From assembly GCA_902780915.1 (NCBI GenBank), contig CACZHK010000008.1, forward strand, positions 1-64,000: 64,000 bases of DNA, written 5' to 3'. Made by a program: the position numbers and the translations under genes. Origin of the DNA: Pseudoselenomonas ruminantium. GTDB taxonomy: Bacteria > Bacillota > Negativicutes > Selenomonadales > Selenomonadaceae. A model generated the notes under the pieces. The model was given only the letters and a program-made list of their open reading frames with translations, did no database searches and was not told where the DNA came from. Shown here piece after piece: positions 33,269-41,274 of this stretch (positions within the stretch are counted from its first letter, which is position 1; each line of letters starts with the position of its first letter).

Positions 33269-34282
33269 ATGATTATCGTAATGAGCCCCAGTGCAACTAA
33301 AGAAGATATAGACAAGGTGGAAAACAAGCTGAAGACTGTGGGACTTCAGGCGCATTTGTCCGTGGGCGCTGAGCGCACCATCGTGGGAGTGATCGGTGAC
33401 AAGAAGATCATCGGCAATCTGGAGATGAATATGCTGCCCGGCGTGGAAAAAACAGTGCGCATTACGGAAAAATACAAGCTGGTGAGCCGTGAATTCCATC
33501 CGGAAAATACCGTGGTGGATGTGGACGGCGTGAAGGTGGGCGGCGAGCAGCTGGTGGTCATGGCCGGTCCCTGCTCCGTGGAAAGCCTGGAGCAGCTGCG
33601 GGAAGCAGCCAAAGCTGTGAAGGAGGGCGGCGCCCAGTTCCTGCGGGGCGGCGCCTTCAAGCCCCGCACCAGCCCCTATGACTTCCAGGGACTGGCTGAG
33701 GACGGCCTGAAGCTCTTGCGCCAGGTGGCTGATGAAAACGGCCTGAAGGTAGTCACAGAAATCGTGGACAAGGACGATATCGAGCTGGTGGGGCAGTACG
33801 CCGACCTCTATCAGGTAGGTGCCCGCAATATGCAGAACTTCCAGCTTTTGAAAGCCCTGGGCAAGGCCAAGAAGCCTGTCATGCTGAAGCGGGGGCTCTC
33901 TGCCACCATCAGCGAGTGGCTCAACGCTGCCGAGTACATCGCCGCAGGGGGCAATGAGAATATCATCTTCTGCGAGCGCGGCATCCGCACCTACGAGACT
34001 TATACCCGCAATACCCTTGACCTCAGCGCCGTGGCGGCTGTGAAGGAGCTTTCTCATCTGCCCATCGTAGTGGATCCCAGTCATGGCACGGGCCGCTGGC
34101 AGATGGTGCAGCCCATGGCCAGGGCTGCCGTGGCGGCGGGGGCAGACGGCCTCATCATCGAGGTCCATCCCCATCCGGAGGTGGCTCTCTCCGATGGCGA
34201 CCAGAGCCTGACCCCGAAGAATTTCAATCTTCTCATGTCTGACCTGGGCAAGATTGCCGCCGTCATGGGGAGAACCATATGA
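33269..34282 (+). CDS. aroF: 3-deoxy-7-phosphoheptulonate (DAHP) synthase
   Basis: This 337-residue enzyme condenses PEP and erythrose-4-phosphate, the first step of the shikimate pathway. The N-terminal ferredoxin-like regulatory domain (about 1-70, [21 protein letters not shown]) precedes the KDO8P-type barrel: [26 protein letters not shown] and [10 protein letters not shown] are substrate and metal motifs. The domain order is that of the AroAI-beta group. It overlaps tyrA by 4 nt. Feedback by aromatic amino acids through the N-terminal domain is likely but not visible. Confidence 0.96.
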   Translation: MIIVMSPSATKEDIDKVENKLKTVGLQAHLSVGAERTIVGVIGDKKIIGNLEMNMLPGVEKTVRITEKYKLVSREFHPENTVVDVDGVKVGGEQLVVMAGPCSVESLEQLREAAKAVKEGGAQFLRGGAFKPRTSPYDFQGLAEDGLKLLRQVADENGLKVVTEIVDKDDIELVGQYADLYQVGARNMQNFQLLKALGKAKKPVMLKRGLSATISEWLNAAEYIAAGGNENIIFCERGIRTYETYTRNTLDLSAVAAVKELSHLPIVVDPSHGTGRWQMVQPMARAAVAAGADGLIIEVHPHPEVALSDGDQSLTPKNFNLLMSDLGKIAAVMGRTI

Positions 34283-35181
34283 GCCAGGCAGAGCCTGTGC
34301 GCCTGGCCATCATCGGCGTGGGCCTGATCGGCGGCTCCCTGGGGCTGTGCCTGAAGCAGGCTATGGGGAAGGATATATACATCACAGGCCTTTGCCGCAC
34401 CCAGGCTTCCATGGACAAGGCCGTGGAGCTGGGGGCGGTGGACTTTGCGGACAGTGATATAGAGAAGGTGGTGTCCGAGGCGGATATCGTCTTCCTGAGC
34501 CCGCCTGTGCTGCAGATCGTTCCTATGGTGAAAAAGCTCCTGCCCTATCTGAAGCCTGGCACCATCATCACCGATGCGGGCAGCACCAAGCAGTATATCT
34601 GGCAGCAGCTGCAGGGAATTTTGCCAGAGGATATCTACTATATCGCGGGCCATCCCATGACGGGCCGGGAGAAAAGCGGCGTCACTGCTGCCAAGGCTGA
34701 CCTTTTCCAGGGCAAGGCCTATGTGATAGTGGAGGATACGGGAGCGCCTGAGGCAGCCCATGAGAAGCTCATGTCGGTGCTCAGGCATACCGGGGCGAAC
34801 TTCACCACCCTTGACCTCAGGAAGCACGACCGCTGCGCTTCCGTCATCAGCCATGTGCCCCATGTGACGGCGGCCGCCCTGGTGACCTTGCTGAACCGCA
34901 GCGGGGATGATCTGGAGTCCTGCATCAAGCTCATCGGCGGCGGCTTCAAGGACACCACCCGCATCGCCTCCTCCAATGCGGATATGTGGGCGGACATCTG
35001 CATGACCAACGGCGAGGCCATCGCAGGTCACCTGCGCGACCTCCAGTCTATCCTGGGCGAGGTCATCACGGCCATAGACGGCCACGACCGCCAGGCCATA
35101 CATGACTACTTCGCTGCTTCCAAGGCAAGGCGCGACAGCCTGTTGGAACAAGCAGTGGAAAAGCGCATAGACCCCAACTGA
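34279..35181 (+). CDS. tyrA: prephenate dehydrogenase
   Basis: This 300-residue NAD-dependent enzyme turns prephenate into 4-hydroxyphenylpyruvate for tyrosine synthesis. [12 protein letters not shown] is the dinucleotide-binding loop (about 10-21). The [14 protein letters not shown] segment holds the catalytic His and substrate residues. It lacks the C-terminal ACT domain found in longer TyrA proteins. Its ATG overlaps the aroF stop (ATGA), so it is translationally coupled. A strong terminator follows. Confidence 0.95.
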   Translation: MSQAEPVRLAIIGVGLIGGSLGLCLKQAMGKDIYITGLCRTQASMDKAVELGAVDFADSDIEKVVSEADIVFLSPPVLQIVPMVKKLLPYLKPGTIITDAGSTKQYIWQQLQGILPEDIYYIAGHPMTGREKSGVTAAKADLFQGKAYVIVEDTGAPEAAHEKLMSVLRHTGANFTTLDLRKHDRCASVISHVPHVTAAALVTLLNRSGDDLESCIKLIGGGFKDTTRIASSNADMWADICMTNGEAIAGHLRDLQSILGEVITAIDGHDRQAIHDYFAASKARRDSLLEQAVEKRIDPN

Positions 35182-35196
35182 ATATGTGCAGAGGCA

Positions 35197-35240
35197 GCAT
35201 GCCGCACTTCCCTTTTCGGGAGGGGGCGGCATGCGTTTTT
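35197..35240 (+). terminator. Rho-independent terminator after tyrA
   Basis: A 9-bp stem GCATGCCGC/GCGGCATGC (35197-35205 with 35226-35234), an inner CCC/GGG extension, and TTTTT. Confidence 0.9.
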
Positions 35241-35276
35241 GTTTGCCTGGAGCAGACGGTTTTTGTCCTCAAGCCC

Positions 35277-35304
35277 TTCACAACTTTTTAAAATATGCTA
35301 TACT
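35277..35304 (+). promoter_or_regulatory. candidate promoter of the DUF2939-like gene
   Basis: TTCACA (35277-35282), a 16-nt spacer and TATACT (35299-35304), about 50 nt before the GTG start. Confidence 0.5.
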
Positions 35305-35352
35305 TAACTGTATATGGGCTTATGCGAGTCTCTATTTGGGAGGGATACCGCC

Positions 35353-36399
35353 GTGGGACGTTCATTGCGGATGAAATTATATTTATTGCTGGCCATGCTG
35401 GTCTTGCTGGTCATGGGCAGCGGCTACTGGTATTTTCAGGTTTATACCAAGACGCCTGACTATGCCCTGCAGAAGATACAGCAGGCTCTTGATGAGCATG
35501 ACAAGGATACCTTTGGGCACTATGTGGATATGGATGCCTTGCTGGACAAATCCTATGATGACCTGATGGAAGGCCTCATGGATGCCGAGCAGCCCCTGTC
35601 CTCAGAGGCCAAGTTCACAGTGGGCAATTTCACCCAGATGCTGAAAGCCCCCCTTATCACCAGCTTCAAGCAGGCGGTGGAGCAGTACGTGGTCACCGGC
35701 ACCTGGGCTGAGGAGGAAGAGGGCAGCAATCAGGGCTTTGAAGCTGCCCAGGTATTGGAGAAGTCCGGCCTCTGCGAATCCAGCTTCCGCAAGGTGGACA
35801 GCGTGGCCACGGACAAGGAGGCAGGCACAGCCATTGCCAAGGTGCGGATTTTCCAGCAGGAGGCCAATGAGGAGTTCGTGCTGGATGTGCAGTTCACCGA
35901 GCAGGCTGACGGCACCTGGCGGGTGACGGAAATCAATAACTTCCACGAGTTCGTGCTGTTCATCACCAAGGCCCGCCGGGCGCAGCTTGTCCAGTATGCC
36001 GACACCACATCGGAAATCATCTCCCGCCACGACACGGCCATGATGCAGGCCCAGGAGCAGTTCAACAGCCTGCTGTCCCGTGGCACGCTGGGCAGCGATG
36101 AGACCCGCAAGGCCTTGAAGAACTTCATGGAAAACACCATCAAGGCTGACTGGCAGCAGCGCAAGGCCGAACTGGAGGCAGTCACCGTGCCTGCCTCGGC
36201 CCAGACCCTGCACAAGCTGCGGATTAAGATATGCGACCTGCACATCGCCTATGCCGCAGGCTATGCCGCCTGGATGACGGACAAGAAGGCCACCACTATC
36301 AGAGAGGCTGACCGCCAGCTCAAGCAGGCCAAGACCCTGGAGCAGGAGGAGAAATTCCTGGCCCGCCGGGTGGGAGCTCCTGTGGAAGGTGAGCAGTAA
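35353..36399 (+). CDS. membrane-anchored DUF2939-like protein
   Basis: This 348-residue protein has one N-terminal membrane anchor (LYLLLAMLVLLVMGSGYWYF) and a helical, charged outer domain. TPDYALQKIQQALDEHDKDTFGHYVDMDALLDKSYDDLM resembles the DUF2939 domain; the rest is unassigned. GTG 35353 is chosen because GGGAGGG (35338-35344) lies 8 nt upstream; ATG 35371 is an alternative. It heads a row of closely spaced genes (18-nt gap to the NYN gene). The role is unknown. Confidence 0.75.
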   Translation: MGRSLRMKLYLLLAMLVLLVMGSGYWYFQVYTKTPDYALQKIQQALDEHDKDTFGHYVDMDALLDKSYDDLMEGLMDAEQPLSSEAKFTVGNFTQMLKAPLITSFKQAVEQYVVTGTWAEEEEGSNQGFEAAQVLEKSGLCESSFRKVDSVATDKEAGTAIAKVRIFQQEANEEFVLDVQFTEQADGTWRVTEINNFHEFVLFITKARRAQLVQYADTTSEIISRHDTAMMQAQEQFNSLLSRGTLGSDETRKALKNFMENTIKADWQQRKAELEAVTVPASAQTLHKLRIKICDLHIAYAAGYAAWMTDKKATTIREADRQLKQAKTLEQEEKFLARRVGAPVEGEQ

Positions 36400-36416
36400 G
36401 ATCTTGGAGGAATGGC

Positions 36417-37241
36417 ATGACATTGGATTCCAGCAGCGATACCGTTGCAATATTATATGACATAGAAAATTCGCCTTTTGAAATGCTGAATTTCACTTTG
36501 GAGAAGGCAGAACGCTACCAGCCCTGCCGCATCATCGTGGTGTCCGACTGGGATGCCCGCCCGGAGCAGAAACGCTGGGAAAAGCTCATGCGGAGGCCTG
36601 GCTTTACCTTCAGGCAGATCAGCAGGACTTTCTTCGGCAAGAATTCCCTTGATTCTGCCCTCTATGATTCGGCTCAGATTCTCTATCAGGAAGGGGTGCG
36701 GAAATTCTTCATCGTCACTACGGACACGGATTTCGTGAGCATTGCCGAGTCATTGAATGCTGACACCCCCTCCTATATCATCGGAGTTGGCACCAAGCAA
36801 GCCAGCGAGAGCCTGAGAAATGCTTACAATGAATTTTTTGTCTATCCGCCGGAGGAAGATGTGAAAAAAAGCAAGAGCGCCGAGACCCCCGAGCCTGTCC
36901 AGGAGAAGGCCAAGGGCAGGAAGGCACAGGAAAAGCAAGCCAAGGGCAAGGCAGCCAAAGAGCAGCCTGCCAAGGAAAAGGCCGTGAAGGAAAAGGATGC
37001 CAAGGAGAAGCCCGCTAAGGCGCCCAAGGAGAAGGCAGCAAAGGAAAGCGTCGCAGCCAGGACTGCTAAGGAAGTTCCCGGCAAGGCGAGCAAGGAAGCC
37101 AAGCCAGCCAAGGCTGAGGAGCCTGCCCTTTCCGTGCGCATTCCCAAGAGCTTGCGGAAGGCTCTGGAGGAGCGCCGCCTGGAGGAGGAGGTTACCCTGG
37201 ACGAACTGGTGACCTATCTCTTGATGCGTGGTTTGCGCTGA
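36417..37241 (+). CDS. NYN-domain (PIN-like) protein with Lys/Ala repeat linker
   Basis: This 274-residue protein begins with an NYN domain, a PIN-fold nuclease type. VAILYDIENSP (about 9-19) carries the first acidic site, FFGKNSLDSALYDSA the middle Asp residues, and VTTDTDFVSIAE the last. The set of acidic residues suggests an active RNase. Residues 145-235 are a low-complexity KEKxAKE/AKEKPAK linker. A C-terminal helical segment (VRIPKSLRKALEERRLEEEVTLDELVTYLLMRGLR) looks like a ribbon-helix-helix-type domain. TTGGAGGAA precedes the ATG. Confidence 0.83.
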   Translation: MTLDSSSDTVAILYDIENSPFEMLNFTLEKAERYQPCRIIVVSDWDARPEQKRWEKLMRRPGFTFRQISRTFFGKNSLDSALYDSAQILYQEGVRKFFIVTTDTDFVSIAESLNADTPSYIIGVGTKQASESLRNAYNEFFVYPPEEDVKKSKSAETPEPVQEKAKGRKAQEKQAKGKAAKEQPAKEKAVKEKDAKEKPAKAPKEKAAKESVAARTAKEVPGKASKEAKPAKAEEPALSVRIPKSLRKALEERRLEEEVTLDELVTYLLMRGLR

Positions 37242-37251
37242 GGTGGCAGAT

Positions 37252-37674
37252 ATGAGCAAACAAGAGCAAGTCTTGCTTTACGGCTTCCTGGACATGGATA
37301 AGCTGGAAAAAATACAGAAAATCCTGCATCGCATGAATATCAAGACCAGAGTGCTGCCTGAGGAAGCCTGGCGCGAGAAGGTGGGGTTCCTGCTGGGGGT
37401 GAAGGGGTTCAAGGCCGCTTCATCTGTGTATGATGACGGCTTTGTCTTCCCCCATGAGGTCATGGTCATGCAAAATATACGCAACAAGCGCCTGGACCAG
37501 GTGCTGCTGGCCATGAAGGAGGGCGGTGTGCCTCAGGTGAAGTTCAAGTCTGTGGTGACGCCTTTCAACACGCTCTGGACTCTGCGCCGCCTTTGCGAAA
37601 CCATGCAGAAGGAGCATGCCGCCATGCTGGAGCAGGAGGAAAGAGAAGCTCAGAAGAAGCAGGCAAAGGAATAG
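37252..37674 (+). CDS. DUF3783 family protein
   Basis: This 140-residue protein matches the DUF3783 pattern: an N-terminal Rossmann-like half (QVLLYGFLDMDKLEKIQKIL) and the hallmark VMVMQNIRNKRLDQVLLAMKEGGVPQVKFKSVVTPFNTLWTLRRL. A Lys/Glu-rich tail follows. The family is uncharacterised. GAGGTGG lies just upstream of ATG 37252, 10 nt after the NYN stop; the longer upstream frame overlaps that gene and is discarded. Confidence 0.85.
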   Translation: MSKQEQVLLYGFLDMDKLEKIQKILHRMNIKTRVLPEEAWREKVGFLLGVKGFKAASSVYDDGFVFPHEVMVMQNIRNKRLDQVLLAMKEGGVPQVKFKSVVTPFNTLWTLRRLCETMQKEHAAMLEQEEREAQKKQAKE

Positions 37675-37680
37675 GCATTT

Positions 37681-38544
37681 ATGGCAAGAACAGACAATCA
37701 AGATTTGGAAAAGACCCAGTATATGAACCCTCAAGGCCAGAGAAAATTGGAAGATACCCAGACCCTGCCGCTTATTTCTGAGGATATGGGGGAGATACAG
37801 CCCCCTTTTCCTAAAAGTGGCGAACGGCCTGCAGGCCGTTCCGGGGGCGTGCGGGAACTGGAGAGTGAAATAGCTCGGCCTCCCCGCCGGGGAAAGTCAG
37901 AAGGCCTGCTGTCTTCCGGGGGAAAAAAATTCCTGCTGCTTTTGGCAGGTTTCCTTTTTGCCCTGACCCTGGGCTTTGCCCTGGCGGGCTGGTCCCAGGA
38001 CAGGTCAGCTGAGAAAGAGCAGGAGCGCCAGCAGCAGGAAGCACAGCTTCTGAGCCGGGAGCAGAAGCTCCAGCAGCAGGAAGCTGACCTCAAAGAGGAA
38101 CGCGAGCGCCTGACCCGCCAGAAGCAGGCTCTGGAAGAACGCCGTCAGGAAGTGGCGGAAAAGAGCGCCCACCTGCAGGGCAAGAATGACCAACTGGCTG
38201 AGGAGGCCCAAAAGCCGGGCCTGGGCAGGCTTCTTGACCGCATGACCGGCAAAGAGAAGGAGCGCAAGGAAGCGCTGGAGGAAAACAACCGCCAGAGCGC
38301 CCAGCTGGACGATGAAGCGGCTTCTGTGAAGCAGTCTATCGCCCAGGCTCAGGCCATGCTGGAAAATCTTGACCAGCGCATAGATGATGTGCAGGCCATG
38401 AAGCGTGAGGCCGAAGGGCTCCGCAGCAAAGTGGAGAGTGCTTACAAGGAGAATCGTGGCACCATTGACCAAGTGATTTATTATGTGCAGCAGGGAGCAG
38501 ATATGCTCCGGGGGCTGCTCAGTGATAAAAAAATAATTCAATGA
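37681..38544 (+). CDS. coiled-coil membrane protein of unknown function
   Basis: This 287-residue protein has a disordered, charged N-terminal part (1-80) and one membrane helix (about 82-102, FLLLLAGFLFALTLGFALAGW). A long Glu/Gln/Lys/Arg heptad-rich coiled coil (about 105-265) follows. No enzyme motif is seen. The topology suggests a membrane-tethered scaffold. It begins 6 nt after the DUF3783 gene and overlaps the ABC lipoprotein gene by 4 nt (ATGA), so it is part of a longer operon. Confidence 0.75.
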   Translation: MARTDNQDLEKTQYMNPQGQRKLEDTQTLPLISEDMGEIQPPFPKSGERPAGRSGGVRELESEIARPPRRGKSEGLLSSGGKKFLLLLAGFLFALTLGFALAGWSQDRSAEKEQERQQQEAQLLSREQKLQQQEADLKEERERLTRQKQALEERRQEVAEKSAHLQGKNDQLAEEAQKPGLGRLLDRMTGKEKERKEALEENNRQSAQLDDEAASVKQSIAQAQAMLENLDQRIDDVQAMKREAEGLRSKVESAYKENRGTIDQVIYYVQQGADMLRGLLSDKKIIQ

Positions 38545-39506
38545 AGGTGAAGATTTTGAAGAAAAAGTGGTTCAAGTTAGCAGCATTGGTTATGACTCTG
38601 GCGGTTTTCCTGTCAGGCTGCGGCCAGCAGGCCGGTGAGAAAAAGGAGGCCAAGGAACTTCAGCCCCTGGCCATCGGCCTGATGCCGGATACGGATTCCC
38701 TTCCCTTCATCATCGCCAGGGAAAAGGGCTATTTCGATGAAGAGGGCCTCAAGGTGGACATTCAGCAGTACAAGAGCGCCATGGACCGCGACTCTGCCCT
38801 GCAGAGCGGCAACCTTGATGGTGCCATTTCCGATATGCTGGCCGTGGCTTTTGCTAAGTCTGGCGGCTTCGAGGTGAAGGTCACTTCTTTCACCGATGGC
38901 AGCTACAAGCTCATTGCAAGTCCCAATGAGCCTGCCAAGAGCGCCAAGGAACTGGCTGGCAAGGATGTGTCCGTTTCCCGCAATACCATCATCGAGTATG
39001 TCACCGACCAGATCCTGGCCAAGGAGGGCATGGACGGGGAAAGCATCAACAAGGTCATCATCCCCCAGATTCCCACCCGCCTGGAAATGCTCCAGAACGG
39101 CAAGCTCGCTGCCGCTACCCTGCCTGAGCCCATGGCCAGCATTGCCGTGCACAACGGCTGCCGCCATATCACCGGCTCCGATGAGTTGGGCATCAACCCC
39201 GGCGTCATCATGTTCACCAGCGAAGCTGCAGAGAAGAAGACTGAGGAAATCAAGGCCCTCTATCGCGCCTACAACAAGGCTGTGGCATATCTCAACAACA
39301 CTCCTCGCGAGGAGTACATAGAACTCGTGATTGAAAAGGGCGGTTTCCCGCCGGTGGCTAAGGAAGCATTGAAACTTCCGAAGTATCATGAGGCAGCCCT
39401 GCCCAAGGAAAGCGATGTGGTGGACTGCATCAAGTGGCTCAATGACAAGGGCCTGGTGAAGGATGCCTACAGCTACAGTGATATAGTTCTGGATCTGTTT
39501 AAGTAA
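38541..39506 (+). CDS. ABC transporter substrate-binding lipoprotein (NMT1/SsuA-like)
   Basis: This 321-residue lipoprotein has a lipobox LSGC after a hydrophobic signal. NMT1/THI5/SsuA-like blocks follow: IGLMPDTDSLPFIIAREKGYFDEEGLKVDIQQYKSAMDRDSALQSGNLDGAISDMLAV. Such proteins bind sulfonates, nitrate, pyrimidine precursors or aromatics; the ligand is unknown here. ATG 38541 overlaps the previous stop. A TTG at 38556 with GAAGGTGA 5 nt upstream is an alternative start giving a more typical signal. The ATPase gene follows after 14 nt. Confidence 0.9.
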   Translation: MKVKILKKKWFKLAALVMTLAVFLSGCGQQAGEKKEAKELQPLAIGLMPDTDSLPFIIAREKGYFDEEGLKVDIQQYKSAMDRDSALQSGNLDGAISDMLAVAFAKSGGFEVKVTSFTDGSYKLIASPNEPAKSAKELAGKDVSVSRNTIIEYVTDQILAKEGMDGESINKVIIPQIPTRLEMLQNGKLAAATLPEPMASIAVHNGCRHITGSDELGINPGVIMFTSEAAEKKTEEIKALYRAYNKAVAYLNNTPREEYIELVIEKGGFPPVAKEALKLPKYHEAALPKESDVVDCIKWLNDKGLVKDAYSYSDIVLDLFK

Positions 39507-39520
39507 GACAGCGTGAGATC

Positions 39521-40294
39521 ATGTCAGCGATAAATATTGAACATTTGACAGTCAGCTACCAAAAGAACCAAGAGCATCTGCCGGTTCTGTCAGATGTCAG
39601 CCTAGCCGTCCCTTCGGGGACGGTTTGTGCTGTCATTGGGCCTTCTGGCTGCGGCAAATCCACCTTGCTGAAAGTGACGGCTGGCCTCATCAAAGGTTAT
39701 GAGGGCCAGGTCACAGTGGGGGGGAAGCCTCTGGACACCAGGCAGATGACTATTGGCTTTATGCCGCAGAGCTACGGCCTTCTGCCCTGGCGCACCGTGG
39801 CGGAGAATATCCGTCTGGGCCGCAAAGTGAAGGGAATTTGGCAGAGACAGGACGAGGACAGGCTGGAAGTCCTGGCTGCCCGTCTGGGCATAGAGGCATT
39901 GCTGGATCGCTATCCCCGGGAACTTTCCGGGGGACAGCAGCAAAGAGTCAGCCTTGCTCGCGTGTTCCTGCTGCACCCGGACATCCTGCTGATGGATGAG
40001 CCATTCTCGGCCCTTGATGCCATCACCCGTGAGGAAATGCAGGATGTGTTCCGGGAGCTTTGGCAGCAGGAGTCCATCACCACCATCCTGGTGACTCATT
40101 ATGTGGAAGAAGCTCTTTACCTGGGCGGGCAGATTGCGGTGATGGGCGGGGATGGCAAGATTTCCGAGCTATTGGATAATCCTGCCGGGGATACGCTCCT
40201 GCGCCGCAGCGACGAGCGCTTCTTCCAGCTGGCGCGGCAGCTCAGGCAAAAGCTGAAGCCTCAGCAGTACGGCAGGGGAGGTGAGGGCCTATGA
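39521..40294 (+). CDS. ABC transporter ATP-binding protein (nitrate/sulfonate/taurine type)
   Basis: This 257-residue ATPase powers the NMT1-type importer. Walker A is GPSGCGKST, the Q-loop is [14 protein letters not shown], the signature is [13 protein letters not shown], and Walker B is [16 protein letters not shown] after the Q-loop is typical of SsuB/TauB-like ATPases. It overlaps the permease gene by 4 nt. Confidence 0.94.
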   Translation: MSAINIEHLTVSYQKNQEHLPVLSDVSLAVPSGTVCAVIGPSGCGKSTLLKVTAGLIKGYEGQVTVGGKPLDTRQMTIGFMPQSYGLLPWRTVAENIRLGRKVKGIWQRQDEDRLEVLAARLGIEALLDRYPRELSGGQQQRVSLARVFLLHPDILLMDEPFSALDAITREEMQDVFRELWQQESITTILVTHYVEEALYLGGQIAVMGGDGKISELLDNPAGDTLLRRSDERFFQLARQLRQKLKPQQYGRGGEGL

Positions 40295-41043
40295 ACTTCA
40301 GGCGTACTCGCGGGGTGCTTTTTGCTTACTTCCTGGGGGCAATCTTCCTTCTCATCCTCTGGCAGGTCATTGCCCTCATCATGCACAAGCCCATCGTGCC
40401 TGTGCCCGAGAAGGTCTTTGTACGGCTGCTGGGCGTTTTTGCGGGAGATATTGCCATCCACGCCCTCTACAGCCTTTGGCGCATAGGGGCGGGGCTCTTC
40501 CTGGCGGTGCTTATAGGCTATCCCCTGGGGTGCCTCATGGGCTATTTCCAGAAGGCAGATAAGTATCTGGCCCCGCTGGTGTACCTCACTTACCCCATTC
40601 CCAAGATTGCCCTCCTGCCTATCCTCATGCTGCTGGCAGGCGTGGGGGAATTGTCGAAGATCATCATGATTTTCCTTATCATCGTCTTCCAGGTCATAGT
40701 GGCAGTGCGGGATGCCATCAAGGCCATCCCAGAGGAAACCTACTACCCCATGTACTCCTTGGGGGCCAGATTCCGCCAGATTCTTCCGGAGGTGATTTTC
40801 CCGGCATCCCTGCCGAAATTCATCACCGCCGTTCGCGTAGCTATGGCCACCGCCATTTCTGTGCTTTTCTTCACGGAAACCTTCGGTACCCAGTACGGCA
40901 TGGGCTACTACATCATGGATGCCTGGCTCAGGGTGAACTACCTGGATATGTATGCGGGCATTGTGGTCTTGAGCATGATTGGCCTTTGCCTGTTTGGTGT
41001 CATTGACATGGTGGAAGCCAGAGCCTGCAGATGGCAGAAGTAG
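40291..41043 (+). CDS. ABC transporter permease (SsuC/TauC type)
   Basis: This 250-residue permease has about six hydrophobic helices. The family-specific loop is AGVGELSKIIMIFLIIVFQVIVAVRDAIKAIPEETYYPMYSLGARFRQILPEVIFPASLPKFITAVR, with the EAA-like coupling segment. It completes the three-gene importer and is followed by a strong terminator. Substrate is undetermined. Confidence 0.93.
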   Translation: MNFRRTRGVLFAYFLGAIFLLILWQVIALIMHKPIVPVPEKVFVRLLGVFAGDIAIHALYSLWRIGAGLFLAVLIGYPLGCLMGYFQKADKYLAPLVYLTYPIPKIALLPILMLLAGVGELSKIIMIFLIIVFQVIVAVRDAIKAIPEETYYPMYSLGARFRQILPEVIFPASLPKFITAVRVAMATAISVLFFTETFGTQYGMGYYIMDAWLRVNYLDMYAGIVVLSMIGLCLFGVIDMVEARACRWQK

Positions 41044-41085
41044 GGCATCCTTTCTGACAAGTTGGTCAAGTAACCTAAATCACAG

Positions 41086-41127
41086 GCCCCCTCCGGCAGG
41101 CATTTGCTTGCCGGAGGGGGCTTTTTT
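41086..41127 (+). terminator. Rho-independent terminator after the ABC operon
   Basis: A 13-bp perfect stem (41086-41098 with 41109-41121), a 10-nt loop and six T residues. Confidence 0.95.
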
Positions 41128-41162
41128 CTTGTGGATTTGCTGGCATGGGAGATTTTGACTTA

Positions 41163-41191
41163 TTGACTTTTAGCCGCCATCGTAGTATATT
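41163..41191 (+). promoter_or_regulatory. htpG promoter
   Basis: TTGACT (41163-41168), a 17-nt spacer and TATATT (41186-41191). The start site is expected near 41198, just before the CIRCE element. Confidence 0.85.
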
Positions 41192-41203
41192 ATTACCTGT
41201 ACG

Positions 41204-41230
41204 CTGGCACTCGGACTGTGAGAGTGCTAA
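41204..41230. promoter_or_regulatory. CIRCE element (HrcA operator)
   Basis: CTGGCACTC-N9-GAGTGCTAA matches the CIRCE consensus TTAGCACTC-N9-GAGTGCTAA, with a perfect right arm and two changes in the left arm. It lies just downstream of the htpG start site, the usual position for HrcA repression of groE/dnaK. htpG is not under CIRCE in B. subtilis. Confidence 0.88.
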
Positions 41231-41274
41231 CAAACCGGTTAATGATATTTCAAGATAAGGAAGGTAATTGCGAC

